A stretch of DNA of 64,000 bases from Linanthus parryae (Eukaryota > Streptophyta > Magnoliopsida > Ericales > Polemoniaceae): the NCBI GenBank assembly GCA_023055425.1, contig JALGPY010000010.1, forward strand, positions 55,217,665 to 55,281,664, read 5' to 3'. Numbering within the stretch: position 1 is the first letter of the stretch; each line of letters begins with the position of its first letter. Position numbers and translations under genes: made by a program. The notes beneath the pieces were generated by a model, which was given only the letters and a program-made list of their open reading frames with translations, had not been told where the DNA came from and made no database searches. This document shows, piece after piece, positions 45,062 to 56,724 of the stretch.

Positions 45062-48000
45062 TCAAAACAAGCCCTTGATCAAGGATTCGTTAGGAGTAAA
45101 CTGGCGGCTCAGATTTTCTACTTGCTCCACTTCTTGTTTCAATTGCTCGCATTTGGCGTTCATCTCATGAAAGAGCTTCACAGCCTCTTCAACCTTTTGC
45201 CTTTGCTGCTCTACCTTCTGCTGCTCAGCTGCGAGGTTTTGGTGGCCGCGTTTCAAATTCACGGCCGCGCGAATCAGGGTGACTCTTTTGACAAGAAACC
45301 CAAAGCCCAGCTTGCCTTGAACTTTGGCGAGAAGGTTCTGACACATGCCAAAAAGCAATTCCGCGCTCTGAGGAGAAATGGTCGCAGGTGTGGCCGCGGA
45401 CAGCTGCTCTAAAATCCAGATGGCCTCAGTCAGAAACAGCCTTCTATCGAAGGGGCCTATCTCCAGAGACCTCGCAAACGATTGGGGGTAGGAGAGGCGC
45501 ATGCGAACTAGCCAGTCCACGTCAGCTTGCTTCAACCCTAAAGCAGTGATAAAGTCAAGATTAGACTGTCAAACTCGCAAGTAAAGAATGCAAGATGCGA
45601 ACAGCAAATCACGACATACCAGTTCCTTCAAGGATCTGGCGCAGAGAGGGAATGCGCATTGTTGGGGCAGTTGAAGACTGTCCTCGCTCCATCGCCCTTC
45701 TATCTGCTGCGATCTCTAACTCCTCATAGTTGGGGGGAAGAATATAAGCCGCACCAGGTGCGATCACAGCCCCGACCTGCGAACCCCGAAAGTTCCACGC
45801 AGGAAGAGGTGCCGCAGGCTCAGTCATTGCCGGAGGCATGGCGGCAACAGAAGTTGCAGCTTGATGAGGGATACCTTCAGGTGCGATAGCATCGGCATCG
45901 TTCGTTCTTATTTCCTCAGAACCGGCATGGGCATCTTCCTCCATCAACACAGTGTCAGCTTCGGCATCATCAGAGATTTCAATGATGTCCTCGAAGGGCT
46001 CTCCTGCATATTCAGCAGCTGCGACGGGCTTCTCAGTATGAGAACTCGGCACCAGGACATAGGATGCAGAAGGTTGATTCCTTTGCTCCAACACGGCTTC
46101 GTCAACATTACCTGCGATACAAAATACGATGGTAACTTGTATCGTATACTATTTTATTGTCTTTGGTAATCTAAGAGCGAGCACCTCCACGCGAAGGTGG
46201 GATCGCAGCGTCCTCGTCATATACTAAGGACGTGGAGCCTTGCCCTATTAATGTATCTTCGTTAAGCATGTCTTTAAGGTGAGCATGACCTGGGGCGCGG
46301 AGAAACCAGTCATGATTATGTTTGGGTTGTTAAGCCAAGTTCACACATATTGCTCAAATGATTACCTGAAGGTTCACCGCACTTGCCTACTAGCCAACGG
46401 CGAATGTCTGCTTTTGTCACACCGTGCTATAGCGCACCAACAATTACATCTCGGTAAGTTACTGCGAGATTAAAAATCTCACCTTCATTACCGCCTGCGA
46501 TTTCTTCGTTGTCCGCTTGGGCTTGCTCTAGAGCTGCTGCATCTTCTTCTGGAGCCGCATCCTCCTCGTCAACTTGAGGAGCCGCATCTTCTGGAAGCGC
46601 ATCTTCCTCGTCAGCGGGACGCACTAAGTCGTCAACGTGTTGTTCTTCTAGGCTCCTCTGCTTCACGCGTTTGAGCTCCTCTTCCTCTCGCTTCCTTATT
46701 CTTTCAGCAGCCTCCGCAGCTGTTCTCCTGGACTCGGCAAGAATGTCCTCGCTTGTGGTTTCATCAGAAACGCCAGAATGAGAACCTCTCTTCTGCTTCT
46801 TGGCCAAGAGGCCACCGATGGTCTCATCATCATCATCATCTGCTAAGAAACAATTCGTTCAGATAAAATTGTAAAAGAGTTAAGGTGATGAGAAGAGAAG
46901 TACGATTGAGATACCTCCCGAGTCTTCCTCTGGTATCTCATCTCTTTCTCTGTCACCGACATCTTCAATTCTTTCTTCTTCTTCGTCTCCTTCTCTTGTT
47001 TCTCTTCTCTCCTCTTCTTCCTCCTGGCCAAACGGAAAAAAGGTCTCCACTGCGAGATCCTTTTGCGCTTTACTGGTCATGCGACCTTTACCTTTATCCC
47101 TTGCGGTGAGGGATCTCGCAGCAGGGGAAGCTGGAGCGCTTCTAGGGGAAGAAATTGTAATTCCCCTTTGCCTGGGCCTCTTCGCTCTCGGGGAAGCAGT
47201 CGCTGGAGGAGACGGATCATTCCTAGGGGGAGACAAGGCTGGAGTGTTGTCTATCAGCGAATCAGCAAAAGCATTCATGATCTCGCGAATTCTGATCTCG
47301 ACCGCGGGATCCATTTTCGATGCCAGCCAAAACGGCTGTCCTTGCCTTCTTGTGGTAACAATGGTGGTAAATAGCGATTTGGAACGCTCACCAGATGCAA
47401 ACCTCCGCACATGGCACTACAGCAGGAAACGTAGTATGAAGTTTTCAATATATGGAAGTAAAGAAGCTTAGCGCATGCAAGAGAAATTGCTTACCGTAGC
47501 AAAAGTTTCGCTGTATCTGATGACATGCGAGTCGCCTTTCCTAACCGCAGCGATCTTTTCATCCAGAATGATGGAGGGACACAGATGGTTCTCGCGATCC
47601 AGCAATGAATAGCAACCATATTCAGACTCATTCAGGCTACAATTGGGACGAAAAGGGAAAGAATTCCTTTTGATCACAGGAGCTCTACTTGGCTGAGGGA
47701 CCGACTGCGTCTCAAACATTTTCTGCTGGGCGTTCCAGTAACCGATCCAGTTTCTGGAATAGCCACCTTCGCGGTTACCTGAAGGTTGCTCGAAGGGAAG
47801 ATTTCTCATCAAGATTGTTTTACACTCCCTAGACAATAACCGCTTGTAGCAGCCTCTGATGATAGACTGCGGCCAGATTGAGGGTGCCACGGCATCAAAG
47901 CCAAATTAGGGAGACACGCGAGTGGGATCGACATCCACTGTATGTTGGAATAGATGCCCTAGAGGCAATCTAGTTTAGTATGAATTTGTATATGGCTAGA

Positions 48001-50770
48001 AAATTCATTTATTATTTATTGGATATTTAATATAATGAAGTCTTTAGATTTACAATTGTGTTGTTTATCTTAAATATCCCTAGTCAAGTATAATGATTAA
48101 ATGGGACAATCATCTATAGACTAGTATGGGGTTGGATTGATATAGAGATATCATGATCCAACACATAGGTGTGCATTACGGAATGTTGCACTGGATTGAC
48201 CCATCTCCGAGAAGGCTACATACATGTTATGTTGAGTCACAAGCGCTTCTCGCGGTGCAATGGTATTGTCATCCTTAGACTTGAAGTCACTAGATATTCT
48301 AGTTGTGGATCATTGTGATCTTGGTAGCGTTAAACGCTACACCGTGACTGGGTAGTTATAAAGGCGTGTACTGGATACAATGAGAAGCAAGCTTAGAGAT
48401 CGTAGTGGACGTAGAGAGGATTTGCCCCTCCCACATAACGGGAGCAAATATCCTAGGCCACTCGAGGGATAGTGCTTATAGAATGTCTGGCCAGACTCAA
48501 ATAAATCAATATGGGATATTGATGTTATTTGCACGAATAAGGCTATTCCCATGGATCGAGAAACTATGGATTGGATATACGAGTGTGACTTGTATGTCTC
48601 GTGTCCAATCCGGATATGGAGGCAAAGGGATGAGACAATTACTCGTACAAAGGTTGTCAAGATGACTATTCTATTAGTTGGCTAGAATGGATGTTTTGCT
48701 AGAAACCGCTCCATATTAGCAAATAGTTGCTACCAACTAGATAGAACCTATGGGGTCACACGCTATATAGAGTTGAACTAGATTTGGGAATTAATTAATT
48801 GGATTAATTAATTAGAAGGATCACTTTGCAAACCCTTGCAAACTTAGTAGGGACTAATTTGCAAGGAAGGGACTAAATTGAATTATAGTTGGACTAGAAT
48901 AAGTCCTTTAGGTAGTTAACAAGGAGTTGTTGGACTATATAAAGGACCCTCCTTCCTTCCTTCCTCATAACTTATGCTCATTAGTGAACATAACAAGAGT
49001 GGGAGAGAACAAAAGGAGAGAGAGCAAGCAACAGGGAGGCCAAACCGACCCCCTTGCCGCCGCCCTCACCCCGTCGGCCAAAAAGGGGCCGAAACCCCCT
49101 TTTTGTCTCGTTTTGCGTGATTCGTTCTTCCTCTTCCTAATCCGGGCTAGCACCAAGAAGTTTGGGAGATCTAAGATCAACTCTAGGCGTGGATCAACTA
49201 TAGAGAACGTGACATTATTCGCGTTTGAAGTCATCAAGGAGAACCCAAAGGTGTGTTTATGATTTCTTACCTTTACCATCGTTATGCATCTATACTTGTG
49301 ATCCTTGGAGGGTTTTGCATGGTTTATGTTTGATTATGCTTCCGTTGTGCGATCCATGAATCAAAACCCTACACTGTAATCCTCTCGTACCTAGGTGCGA
49401 GCTCACGTACATGCTCTGCAAGAGCAGGAAGGAAACCTCGCAGACACCAGCAAAAGAATTCGCGATAGCGCTCATGGAAATGCTCCCCGCCCTCGAAAAG
49501 GAGCTCCTCTGAGAAAGCAACAGCCTTGGAGGGATACAGTTTTGGGAACCATCGCACATTCTCAACGCGCATGGCGTAAGGTCTAGCTATAAACTCTTCC
49601 CGATTGTCGCATATCAGGCTCCAAACGCACTTGGGAAATGTAGTTCCAAACCACCTCGCAGCCCTGCCACTGTTACGCTCCTCTTCCGTACCTGGGGGAC
49701 ACCATTTGCTGGGCTTAGAAGCGACTGGGGCATAAGAGGGCCATCGCACAAAGACCCACATTGTCAAGAAAGCTATGTTAATGTAAGTCAGTACGTCGAA
49801 GCGGCCACGCGATTCCTTCATCGCCACAACCAGCTGGTCCAACCTGTATTACAGTGTGCCCAAGACTAAAGGTCGAAGTGCGACCTTCTGACCAAGGGCC
49901 GATTTCACAGCAAGAGGCAGAACGTGATAGAAGACCCCATCATGCGGGTGACCATCAATTAAGTACCTCGACAACCAGGCACAGAGGAAGGCGCATAGGG
50001 TCAAGTGATAACCCTTGCCATTCACATTGTTCTTAGCCTTCGGGTTTCGGCTCAGAAGCTTCTTGGTAATACTGCTGTTCGCATAGTCACGAAAAAAGTA
50101 TTGGACCCACTTGTTCCAAGTATTCTTCGCAGATGTGTCAACCAATTGCCAGTCAGGAAGGACTTCTGTAGGAGTCCACCGGGTGGAAATTTTCTTCACT
50201 TCTGACAAGAACTCCTCCATCTGCTTGTACAGAGCGATCTCCGCATCCGTTCTCAAGGGACTCAAAGGATCCACCTCGCCCACGGGAGACAGATCATACA
50301 GCATGTGCACATCCTCGAGCGTGGGAGCAGCCTCGAACTCAGCAAAATGGAACGTGTGAGTCGCAGGTGAGTAACGAGAAAGAAGGTTTAGAATCATGGA
50401 CTGATCCAGCTTCACGGCAGCACCCTTCATAGCACGAACTGCGAAGTATATTCCGGCATCATTCAAAGTCACGACATGATTGGTCAACACATGGTCAATC
50501 CACTCATCCATGAAGTCCAATTTCTGAACAAATGCTTGAGTAGAAATCGCAATGTATGGGAAGTACCCATTTTCGACTCCCAATCGAACCACATCTTCGG
50601 AATCGATCAATTCGAGCAACGCCGAGTTAACTGGAGGGGTTAACGTTTACAATGCTTCACCAGAGACAGCGATTGCCGCCCAGATAGGGGGCTTTTCGCC
50701 ATAAAAGCCGTGGAAGATCAGGTATTTCTTCGACCTCCTTAATGGGTTTGGTTCCTTTTGTCTTTGCCAT
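45062..50770 (-). pseudogene. Antisense multi-exon gene with plant mobile domain (PMD)
   Basis: On the minus strand a 5' exon (about 50770 to 47495, interrupted by the 47943-49373 solo LTR) encodes an aminotransferase-like plant mobile domain. It has LGVENGYFPYIAISTQ, TFHFAEFEAAPTLEDVHMLY and FDVLTYINIAFLTMWVFVRW. Four GT-AG introns follow: 47417-47494, 46840-46914, 46112-46482 and 45538-45619. All exon phases join into one frame ending at 45062. The later exons encode a Ser/Pro/Arg region, an acidic Glu/Ala/Asp-rich stretch, and a C-terminal coiled coil (AAEQQKVEQQRQKVEEAV). PMD proteins such as MAIN and MAIL1 act in heterochromatin silencing, and PMD genes are known inside Tat and MULE elements. 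Defects: in-frame TAA near 50647, 49849 and 47907, and a likely frameshift near 50700. Confidence 0.82.
47943..49373 (+). repeat. Solo LTR (same family as 9288-10659), 1431 bp
   Basis: TGTTGGAATAGATGCCC to AACCCTACA, flanked by a perfect CTGTA repeat (47938-47942 and 49374-49378). TATATAAAGG at 48937-48946 would be its promoter. Removing it and one CTGTA rejoins the antisense PMD reading frame. No PBS, PPT or coding part is attached. Confidence 0.92.
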
Positions 50771-51520
50771 TCCTGCGGAAAAGAAAGAAAAAAGGGGGGG
50801 GGGGAATATACATACTTTAGTTCGAATTTCAAGATTCAGCTCTAAGCATACGAGGGTTTATTGGAAGAAAGATGAACAGTCCAGTGGCAATTTTCAAAGT
50901 TAGAAGATTGGAATCGTTTGCATTATCAGGGATTTCAGAAACACTACATTCAAGATCCTTATCATCTGGGGGATTAAATCAGAATTGGAGTCAAAGATTG
51001 AGAGCTTCCTCATAAGCTCTTAGTGGATAATATGTTATGGGTTTGCGGATCCAACGCAGTTCAAAGCATATATCAATATATTAAAACACAATCGAACAAG
51101 GCCAACCTTGTTTTGGTAAAGCTTGCTTGGATGCGCACAATTAAAGCAGACGATTGACAAGAGAGAACTGGTGATTGATTATCTGAATCTGCTCTTGAAG
51201 GCTTCCGGGTATCATTCACTTTAAGAGAAAGAAGTGATGCTTTGCAACAATGGAGAGTACAGAGTATTTATCCAAAAACAATGAAGGGTTGCGTCCTTTC
51301 AGTAGTCGAATCGCAACCGTCACCGTCGAATCGCGCAATCACAGGACAAGCTGACGTCACGCCTAAAACCCTAAAGGCCAGACGGCACGACTCTAGGGGT
51401 TTTAGGTCATAATGACACGCATGGGGGCTGAACCTGTATACATTTGAATTGGTGCGTGGCGGCGACGCGTACGTTGGTTCCTGCGCATGGAAGTCTATCC
51501 GGCTATGAGTCTTCACGCGC
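50771..51520 (-). other. Upstream region of the antisense gene, no gene seen
   Basis: Lies between the antisense start and the 3' LTR, so any promoter for the antisense transcript should be here or in the LTR. A G-run (about 50796-50804) and no convincing ORF were seen. Confidence 0.4.
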
Positions 51521-51534
51521 AGAAAGGGGGCTAA
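51521..51534 (+). other. Tat polypurine tract
   Basis: AGAAAGGGGGCTAA directly precedes the 3' LTR. Confidence 0.75.
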
Positions 51535-52162
51535 TGTAGATAGTGCTTTCTGAACAGACAGATCTTGGCCACGTGGCAATCATCTAGCACACCATATTGT
51601 GCTCCACACACACTGGATCACCAGCCGCGCTGATCCATGTGGGGGCTGCGAGACAGAGCCCTCGCATACCACTGCACGGGACTTGTAGGGACTTAGTGGT
51701 TTGGAGGCTAGTGTAAGTCCTGTCGCGTGCGAGCCAAGCCCGCACGCGACCTTTAGTAACTTCTTTTGAGAGATTTATGACACGAGCTCCATAAACCCGG
51801 TCAATCCAGTCAAACCCGGTCAACCCCATAACGGTTCCGGTATTCGCGCATAACGTGCTGTAACGGTCCCTATATCCGTGGACGAACGTGCCGTTGTGGT
51901 TAAGCTAATTAAGCCGCCACTGATGGGCGCATTAACCACACTGCAACGGTCACATTCTCCGTTATATATAGGACGTTAACCTTTCCATACAAAGGAGGAC
52001 GCATCAGACATACGCGGAAGCTCTGCCAAACCCCTGTCTCTCTCTCAGACATTACTACTGCCTTACTCTCTCCCTACACACAACCCAACTCTTCCTGTGC
52101 CATTTCCGATCCTCTACGCTCGGTGTACACAGAGTGCTCCCCGCCGGATTCTCTTGTGCACA
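51535..52162 (+). repeat. Tat 3' LTR (628 bp)
   Basis: TGTAGATAGTGC to TTGTGCACA. The 9-bp length difference from the 5' LTR is one indel near 52073-52085 (CCCTACACACAACCC against CCCCCC). Confidence 0.93.
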
Positions 52163-52167
52163 GTAGT

Positions 52168-53406
52168 TATAACTTGTTACTTGCATTATATTTGCATGTT
52201 ACTATTGGAAATGCTCTTAGTTATCTAGGTCAAGTGAATGGCTTCTTTTCAGTTTAAAACTTACTGATTCTAACTTGCCGTGAGGTAATTACATCGCCTC
52301 CCTTGTAAATCAAATAGCTACTTTGTAATCATACACTATATTTTTCTTTTCTTTTTAAGAACATCTCTACTAGTATGTCATTTATATAGCGGTTATCTTT
52401 AAAATATAAACAAGAAGCAAAAAATATTGTATCAAATAGGCTCTCTACTGCGTTGTTTTATTTAGAGGATAATTATCACACTCTCCATATTTGAAGAGCT
52501 TGATAGAGATCTTTATATTTTCTTTCACCATGTTCATGGCGGTTATGTCATGAATTTCGCAATGTTCTCTTGTAGAAAATATTGAGAATGTGACACATGT
52601 CATTTGACTAATCATTTAACTACACTTTGTAATTTAACCGCCTATATTTCAATATATAATTGTCGATAGCTATTTATTTTAACATATTTATATAATCATA
52701 TCATCAGTAAAAAATATTAGAGCAAAGTATAGATAAACATCTACTTAGGCAGTAAAATTGAAGAATGAACAAAAAAGGGGAAGAATGACATTTCTCTTAT
52801 TATTAAAGTTTAGAATAAACCCCCTCCTCCCTGGGTTACGAGTGTTGCGAGGGGTTGTTCCACTCTGCCTCCGTCCCTGCCGTCGAGAGTTGTCCAGCTG
52901 CCGCCGTCCATGGTCGCCATCCGCCGCCGTCCAAGATCTAGGGTTTTGTTTGGCTCGTTTTTGGTTCTGGGCCTTGTAGGATATGTTTTTGGGCTTAGGT
53001 AGCTGATGTTGGGCTTTTGGGCTTAGCTGGTTTGTTATTTGGGTTTTTAGCTTACTATTGTAGTCATATGAAGCTTTTGATGTCCGTTGGACCAGTTTTT
53101 GTTAATTGGGTTTGTTATGTGGGTGGCTTTGAGCATAACCCACTAGGACCGTAGTTGCTTTTTAAGGTTTAGGTTTATTTTGCAGGTTTCATTCTCTTTC
53201 AGGGGTATACCCATTTTCTCTTTGTAATCGTTTTCCCTTTGTAATGTGATTTCTTTCTTTGCTGGTTGAAAACAAAGTTTAGAAAAAGATGTTACCGAAT
53301 TGATGGCCTGAATACGGGTATCCAATTGCCTTTCTGGCAAAACACAGAGGTATTTTTTGTAAATCAACTGGAATTATTATTATTATTTTTATACGAAAAG
53401 CTGCAG
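52168..53406 (+). other. Intergenic DNA and upstream region of the EDM2-like gene
   Basis: 52202-52219 is the inverted partner of the MITE-like end at 33171. A related AAGAACATCTCTACTAG motif near 52358 may start another small element whose other end I did not find. The rest is AT-rich. A short GC-richer stretch (52830-52960) has an open frame (to 52979) without recognisable content. Confidence 0.4.
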
Positions 53407-53414
53407 TATAAAAA
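53407..53414 (+). promoter_or_regulatory. Possible TATA box of the EDM2-like gene
   Basis: TATAAAAA lies about 30-60 bases upstream of a stretch that ends in GAGAG|GTAAG (donor at 53498), which looks like a non-coding first exon. A (CT)n run in the following intron (about 53530-53554) is typical near plant transcription starts. Inference from position only. Confidence 0.4.
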
Positions 53415-56400
53415 TGGAACTCTCTCTCGTCATTTGTGTAGTACACCCACATCAACAATCCCAACCCAGAAGACGTTTCAGAAGGAAGCACAGAGAGGTA
53501 AGACTTCACAATCTCCTTCGATCTTCATCTCTCTCTCTCTCTCTCTCTCTCTATCTCGGCGTTTCTCATTGGTTTTCCTTTTCTCCGGTGGGTTTTCAAT
53601 TGGGTCAGAAACCAAACCCTCGCCGTCTTGAAGCTATCTCCCTTAAAATTGAGAATGCACGAAATTCGTAATTGTTTATGATCTTTGATAGCATGTTGGT
53701 GAATCTGGGTCCTTGTATTATTGTTCATTGATTTCTTCTATATTGTGTGATCTCTTGTCTATGTTGTTGGTAATTCGTTTGAGTGCTTGTTTTGGACAAG
53801 GAAGCATAAAGCAAATGTGGGTTTTTCTGAATTATGGCTTGCTATCTGGGGGTTAATCTTCCCTGGTAAACTGTAAAAGTGTCTTTTCTTGGAAATTGTT
53901 TCTACAAAGTTAACTACTACTCTAAAGTGGGTGATGAGCCAATTAAGACTTGTAGTGATTAGAGTTTTTTCCATTCAAAAGTTAGGAGAAAGTGATTGGA
54001 AAAGAACTTTGGGATGATTTTGGTTACTGCCATGTCCTAGATGCTGTTGTTGGTTTTAGAGAAAAGATAGAAATGAAGACCATTCATTGAGCTGTTTGAG
54101 TGCTTGTTTTGGTTAGTTTAATGCCTGTTGAAAAGATGGAAAGGAAAACTATTCATCAAGCTGTTGGTTTTAGAGAAAAGATAGGAAAGATAGAAAGGAG
54201 AATTATACGTAGAAATTGTTTGTACTTTGTCCGTTTGCTGATTATGGCGTGCTATCTGGGTTCGTCTTAGTTTTCTGGTCCCTGTTGAATAATGATTTGT
54301 GTTTTTATTACATTTTTGTACCAATCAGTAACCACTTAGTAATTAATAAAATACTTATCCATGTATATGTAACATTATAAAATTAATTTCCAGTTTGGGT
54401 TTGACAGATTTGTACATGTGTGCACCAATCAGCTAGTGAAGGTAGCTTTTGTGGCACTTTTGGGACTTCTTTCTGTAAATTTAACTACTGTACCGTATGT
54501 GAGCCAATTAAGACTAATCGTATTGGAATTTTTCCATCCAAAAGATAGGAGAAAGTGATTGGAATAGAACTTTGTGATCATTCTGATTACTCCTTGTCTT
54601 AGATAATTGTTGTTGTTTTAGAGAAAAGAAAGAAAGGAAAACTATTCATAAGTTATTGAATGCTTGTTTTGGTTAGTTTACTGCCTATTCACGAATGAAA
54701 CAATAACTTGCACATTTTAGCGATAGAAATGCCGTTGATCTCAACCAGACACATGCAGACATTCAGAACTACACTAGCGGGGATACACAAGTCTGTCAGA
54801 CTGGTACGTGACTGAATTCACTAAAAATGATATTTTCATAAAATATCGTGTTTCAACAATATATTACAAATATCACTAAAAATAGCTAAAAACACCCATT
54901 TTAGCTAAAATATCATCTTTTCATCAATAAACCCCGAGTCTGGTCCACTGCAGCTCAACCCTGTAAAACAGAGGGGTGAGCCAAACAGCCAAGTAGCATA
55001 GTTGTCAAAATCTTACGATGCATGATTCGATTCACCCATGAAGCGATGCGAAAACAATTACGACTATTGTTTTCAATTGGGTCGGTAAAACCCTCGCCGT
55101 CTTGAAGCTATCTCCCTTAAAATTGAGAATGCACGAAATTTGTTATTGTCTTTATCTTTGATAGCATGTTGGTGAATCTGGGTCCTTCTATTCTTCATTG
55201 ATTTCTTCTATATTGTGTGATCTTGTCTATGTTTACCTGTTATTTGGAGAAGGAAGCATAAAGCAAAATGCAGGTTAACTTTCTACAAAGTTAACTACTC
55301 TGAAGTAGGTGAGCCAATTAAGACTACTAGCATTTCCATTCATAAGTTAGGAGAAAGTGATTGGAACAGAACTTTGGGATAATTTTGATTACTGCCATGT
55401 CCTAGATGCTGTTGTTGGTTTTAGAGAAAAGATAGAAATGAAAACTATTAATTAAGCTGTTGTTGGTTTTAGGGAACTTGGAAATTAGAGTTCCCCTACC
55501 TCTGTCTAGAGCTGAAGTGAAGTCCAAGCAAAACTAATTGTTGTTACCCTTGGCCTTTTTGAACTCACTACTAGAGAAGTGAAAAACAAGGCTTTTTTAG
55601 TTGAAGCAGTATCCACTCGCAACTTCTTTATCCCCTCCTCCCATGAACTCACACACAAGAGGCGAAAACAATTTCTACTTGACCCATCCAACCACCTTTG
55701 CCATGAGATCCCATGAACTATAAGCTTCTTTTCCTAATTTCATTATAACCCAATCTCATGGAATAATATATTAGAACCACTCCTTAATTCCCTCCATCTC
55801 TCAATTACGAGAGGTCGCTCTCACTCAGACAAGCAATTCATAACCCTCAAATTTCTTCTTCCTAACCGAGAGATTTGTTGAAGACACCCTTTCTCCTGTT
55901 TTTCTTTTCTCTCCTTCCCAAGAGGTAAAAGGCTTTACACCCATCATTTTCTTACACAGAAAGTTAATATAATCACACCATCAAATAAAGAAAATGCAAC
56001 AAACTAATTAAAAAACTATGAGCAAATGATATTGATCTTATCAACAGAAGGGTAGTAGTCATCTAGCTCAAATGTAGAAGCTGGAGGTGTCATATTTCGT
56101 AGACAATTAAATAAAATAACACATGACACATAATCAACTTAAGAGTCTAGTGTTTGCCCTTGATTGTAAAAGAACACTGTACTAGTATTTCTTACACAAA
56201 ATCACACACATAAGCACTCCACTATATCGTGTTTCGCTAAACAAATCAAGTAACTGTACATTTTCAAGAACGGGATATAACACACATACTCCTCACCTCT
56301 CAGAGTCAGACAGAGAGACTGTCTGAATTGTTTTAATGGTTTGGTCAAGGGGGTACACTTTGGAGGCATTGATTACGCTCAACTTTGGTTTAAAGTGGTT

Positions 56401-56681
56401 TGACTATTCAGTGTGAATCTTGTGTTAATGTTTAGTCTAATGGGGATGTATAGTTATGATGTCAGTTAGCGGCTCGTATTCTGCTTTCTTTCTTACGTTC
56501 CACTCTTTGGTATAACACATATAAAAGATGTGATGCACAGATTGTTTATGATGTTTCCGTACCTTGTTGTCTCTCAATATGTTGTGTTGTATTACAGTAT
56601 CGTCTGTTTATTTTTGTGGTTCAGATGTAATAGCTCTAATGATAACTGCAAGGTACTAAGTCTCCGCTTTCCTCTGCGCAG
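53415..56681 (+). other. Putative 5' UTR exon and long first intron of the EDM2-like gene
   Basis: A likely 5' UTR exon ends at 53497, and the acceptor before the first coding exon is the AG at 56680-56681. The intron carries a local duplication: about 53594-53790 recurs at 55070-55245, sharing TCGCCGTCTTGAAGCTATCT, CTTAAAATTGAGAATGCACG and TGATAGCATGTTGGTGAATC. A second part, TTAGGAGAAAGTGATTGGAA, recurs at 53981, 54547 (slightly changed) and 55347. A minus-strand frame at 55506-55691 is unrecognised. No splice evidence beyond consensus. Confidence 0.45.
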
Positions 56682-56724
56682 GTATTCAAATTGTCAATGT
56701 CTACATTGTTACCCTGACAAGGAA

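Larger units (their letters stand above)
40409..52162 (+). mobile_element. Tat-lineage gypsy element, deletion derivative carrying an antisense gene (11.75 kb)
   Basis: Two LTRs, a PBS and a PPT are present, with a perfect 5-bp target duplication GTAGT (40404-40408 and 52163-52167). The sense strand keeps only gag and the end of integrase. Protease, RT, RNase H and most of integrase are missing. The downstream half holds a tandem array and an antisense multi-exon gene, an arrangement reported for Tat elements. The LTRs differ by about 11 substitutions and one 9-bp indel by eye, so the insertion is older than the Tekay one. Confidence 0.9.

Noticed and set aside
56530..56724. Upstream extension of the EDM2-like frame
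   Set aside because: The frame is open, but a consensus splice acceptor lies at 56680-56681 and the known family starts at the Met chosen. The upstream residues look intronic.
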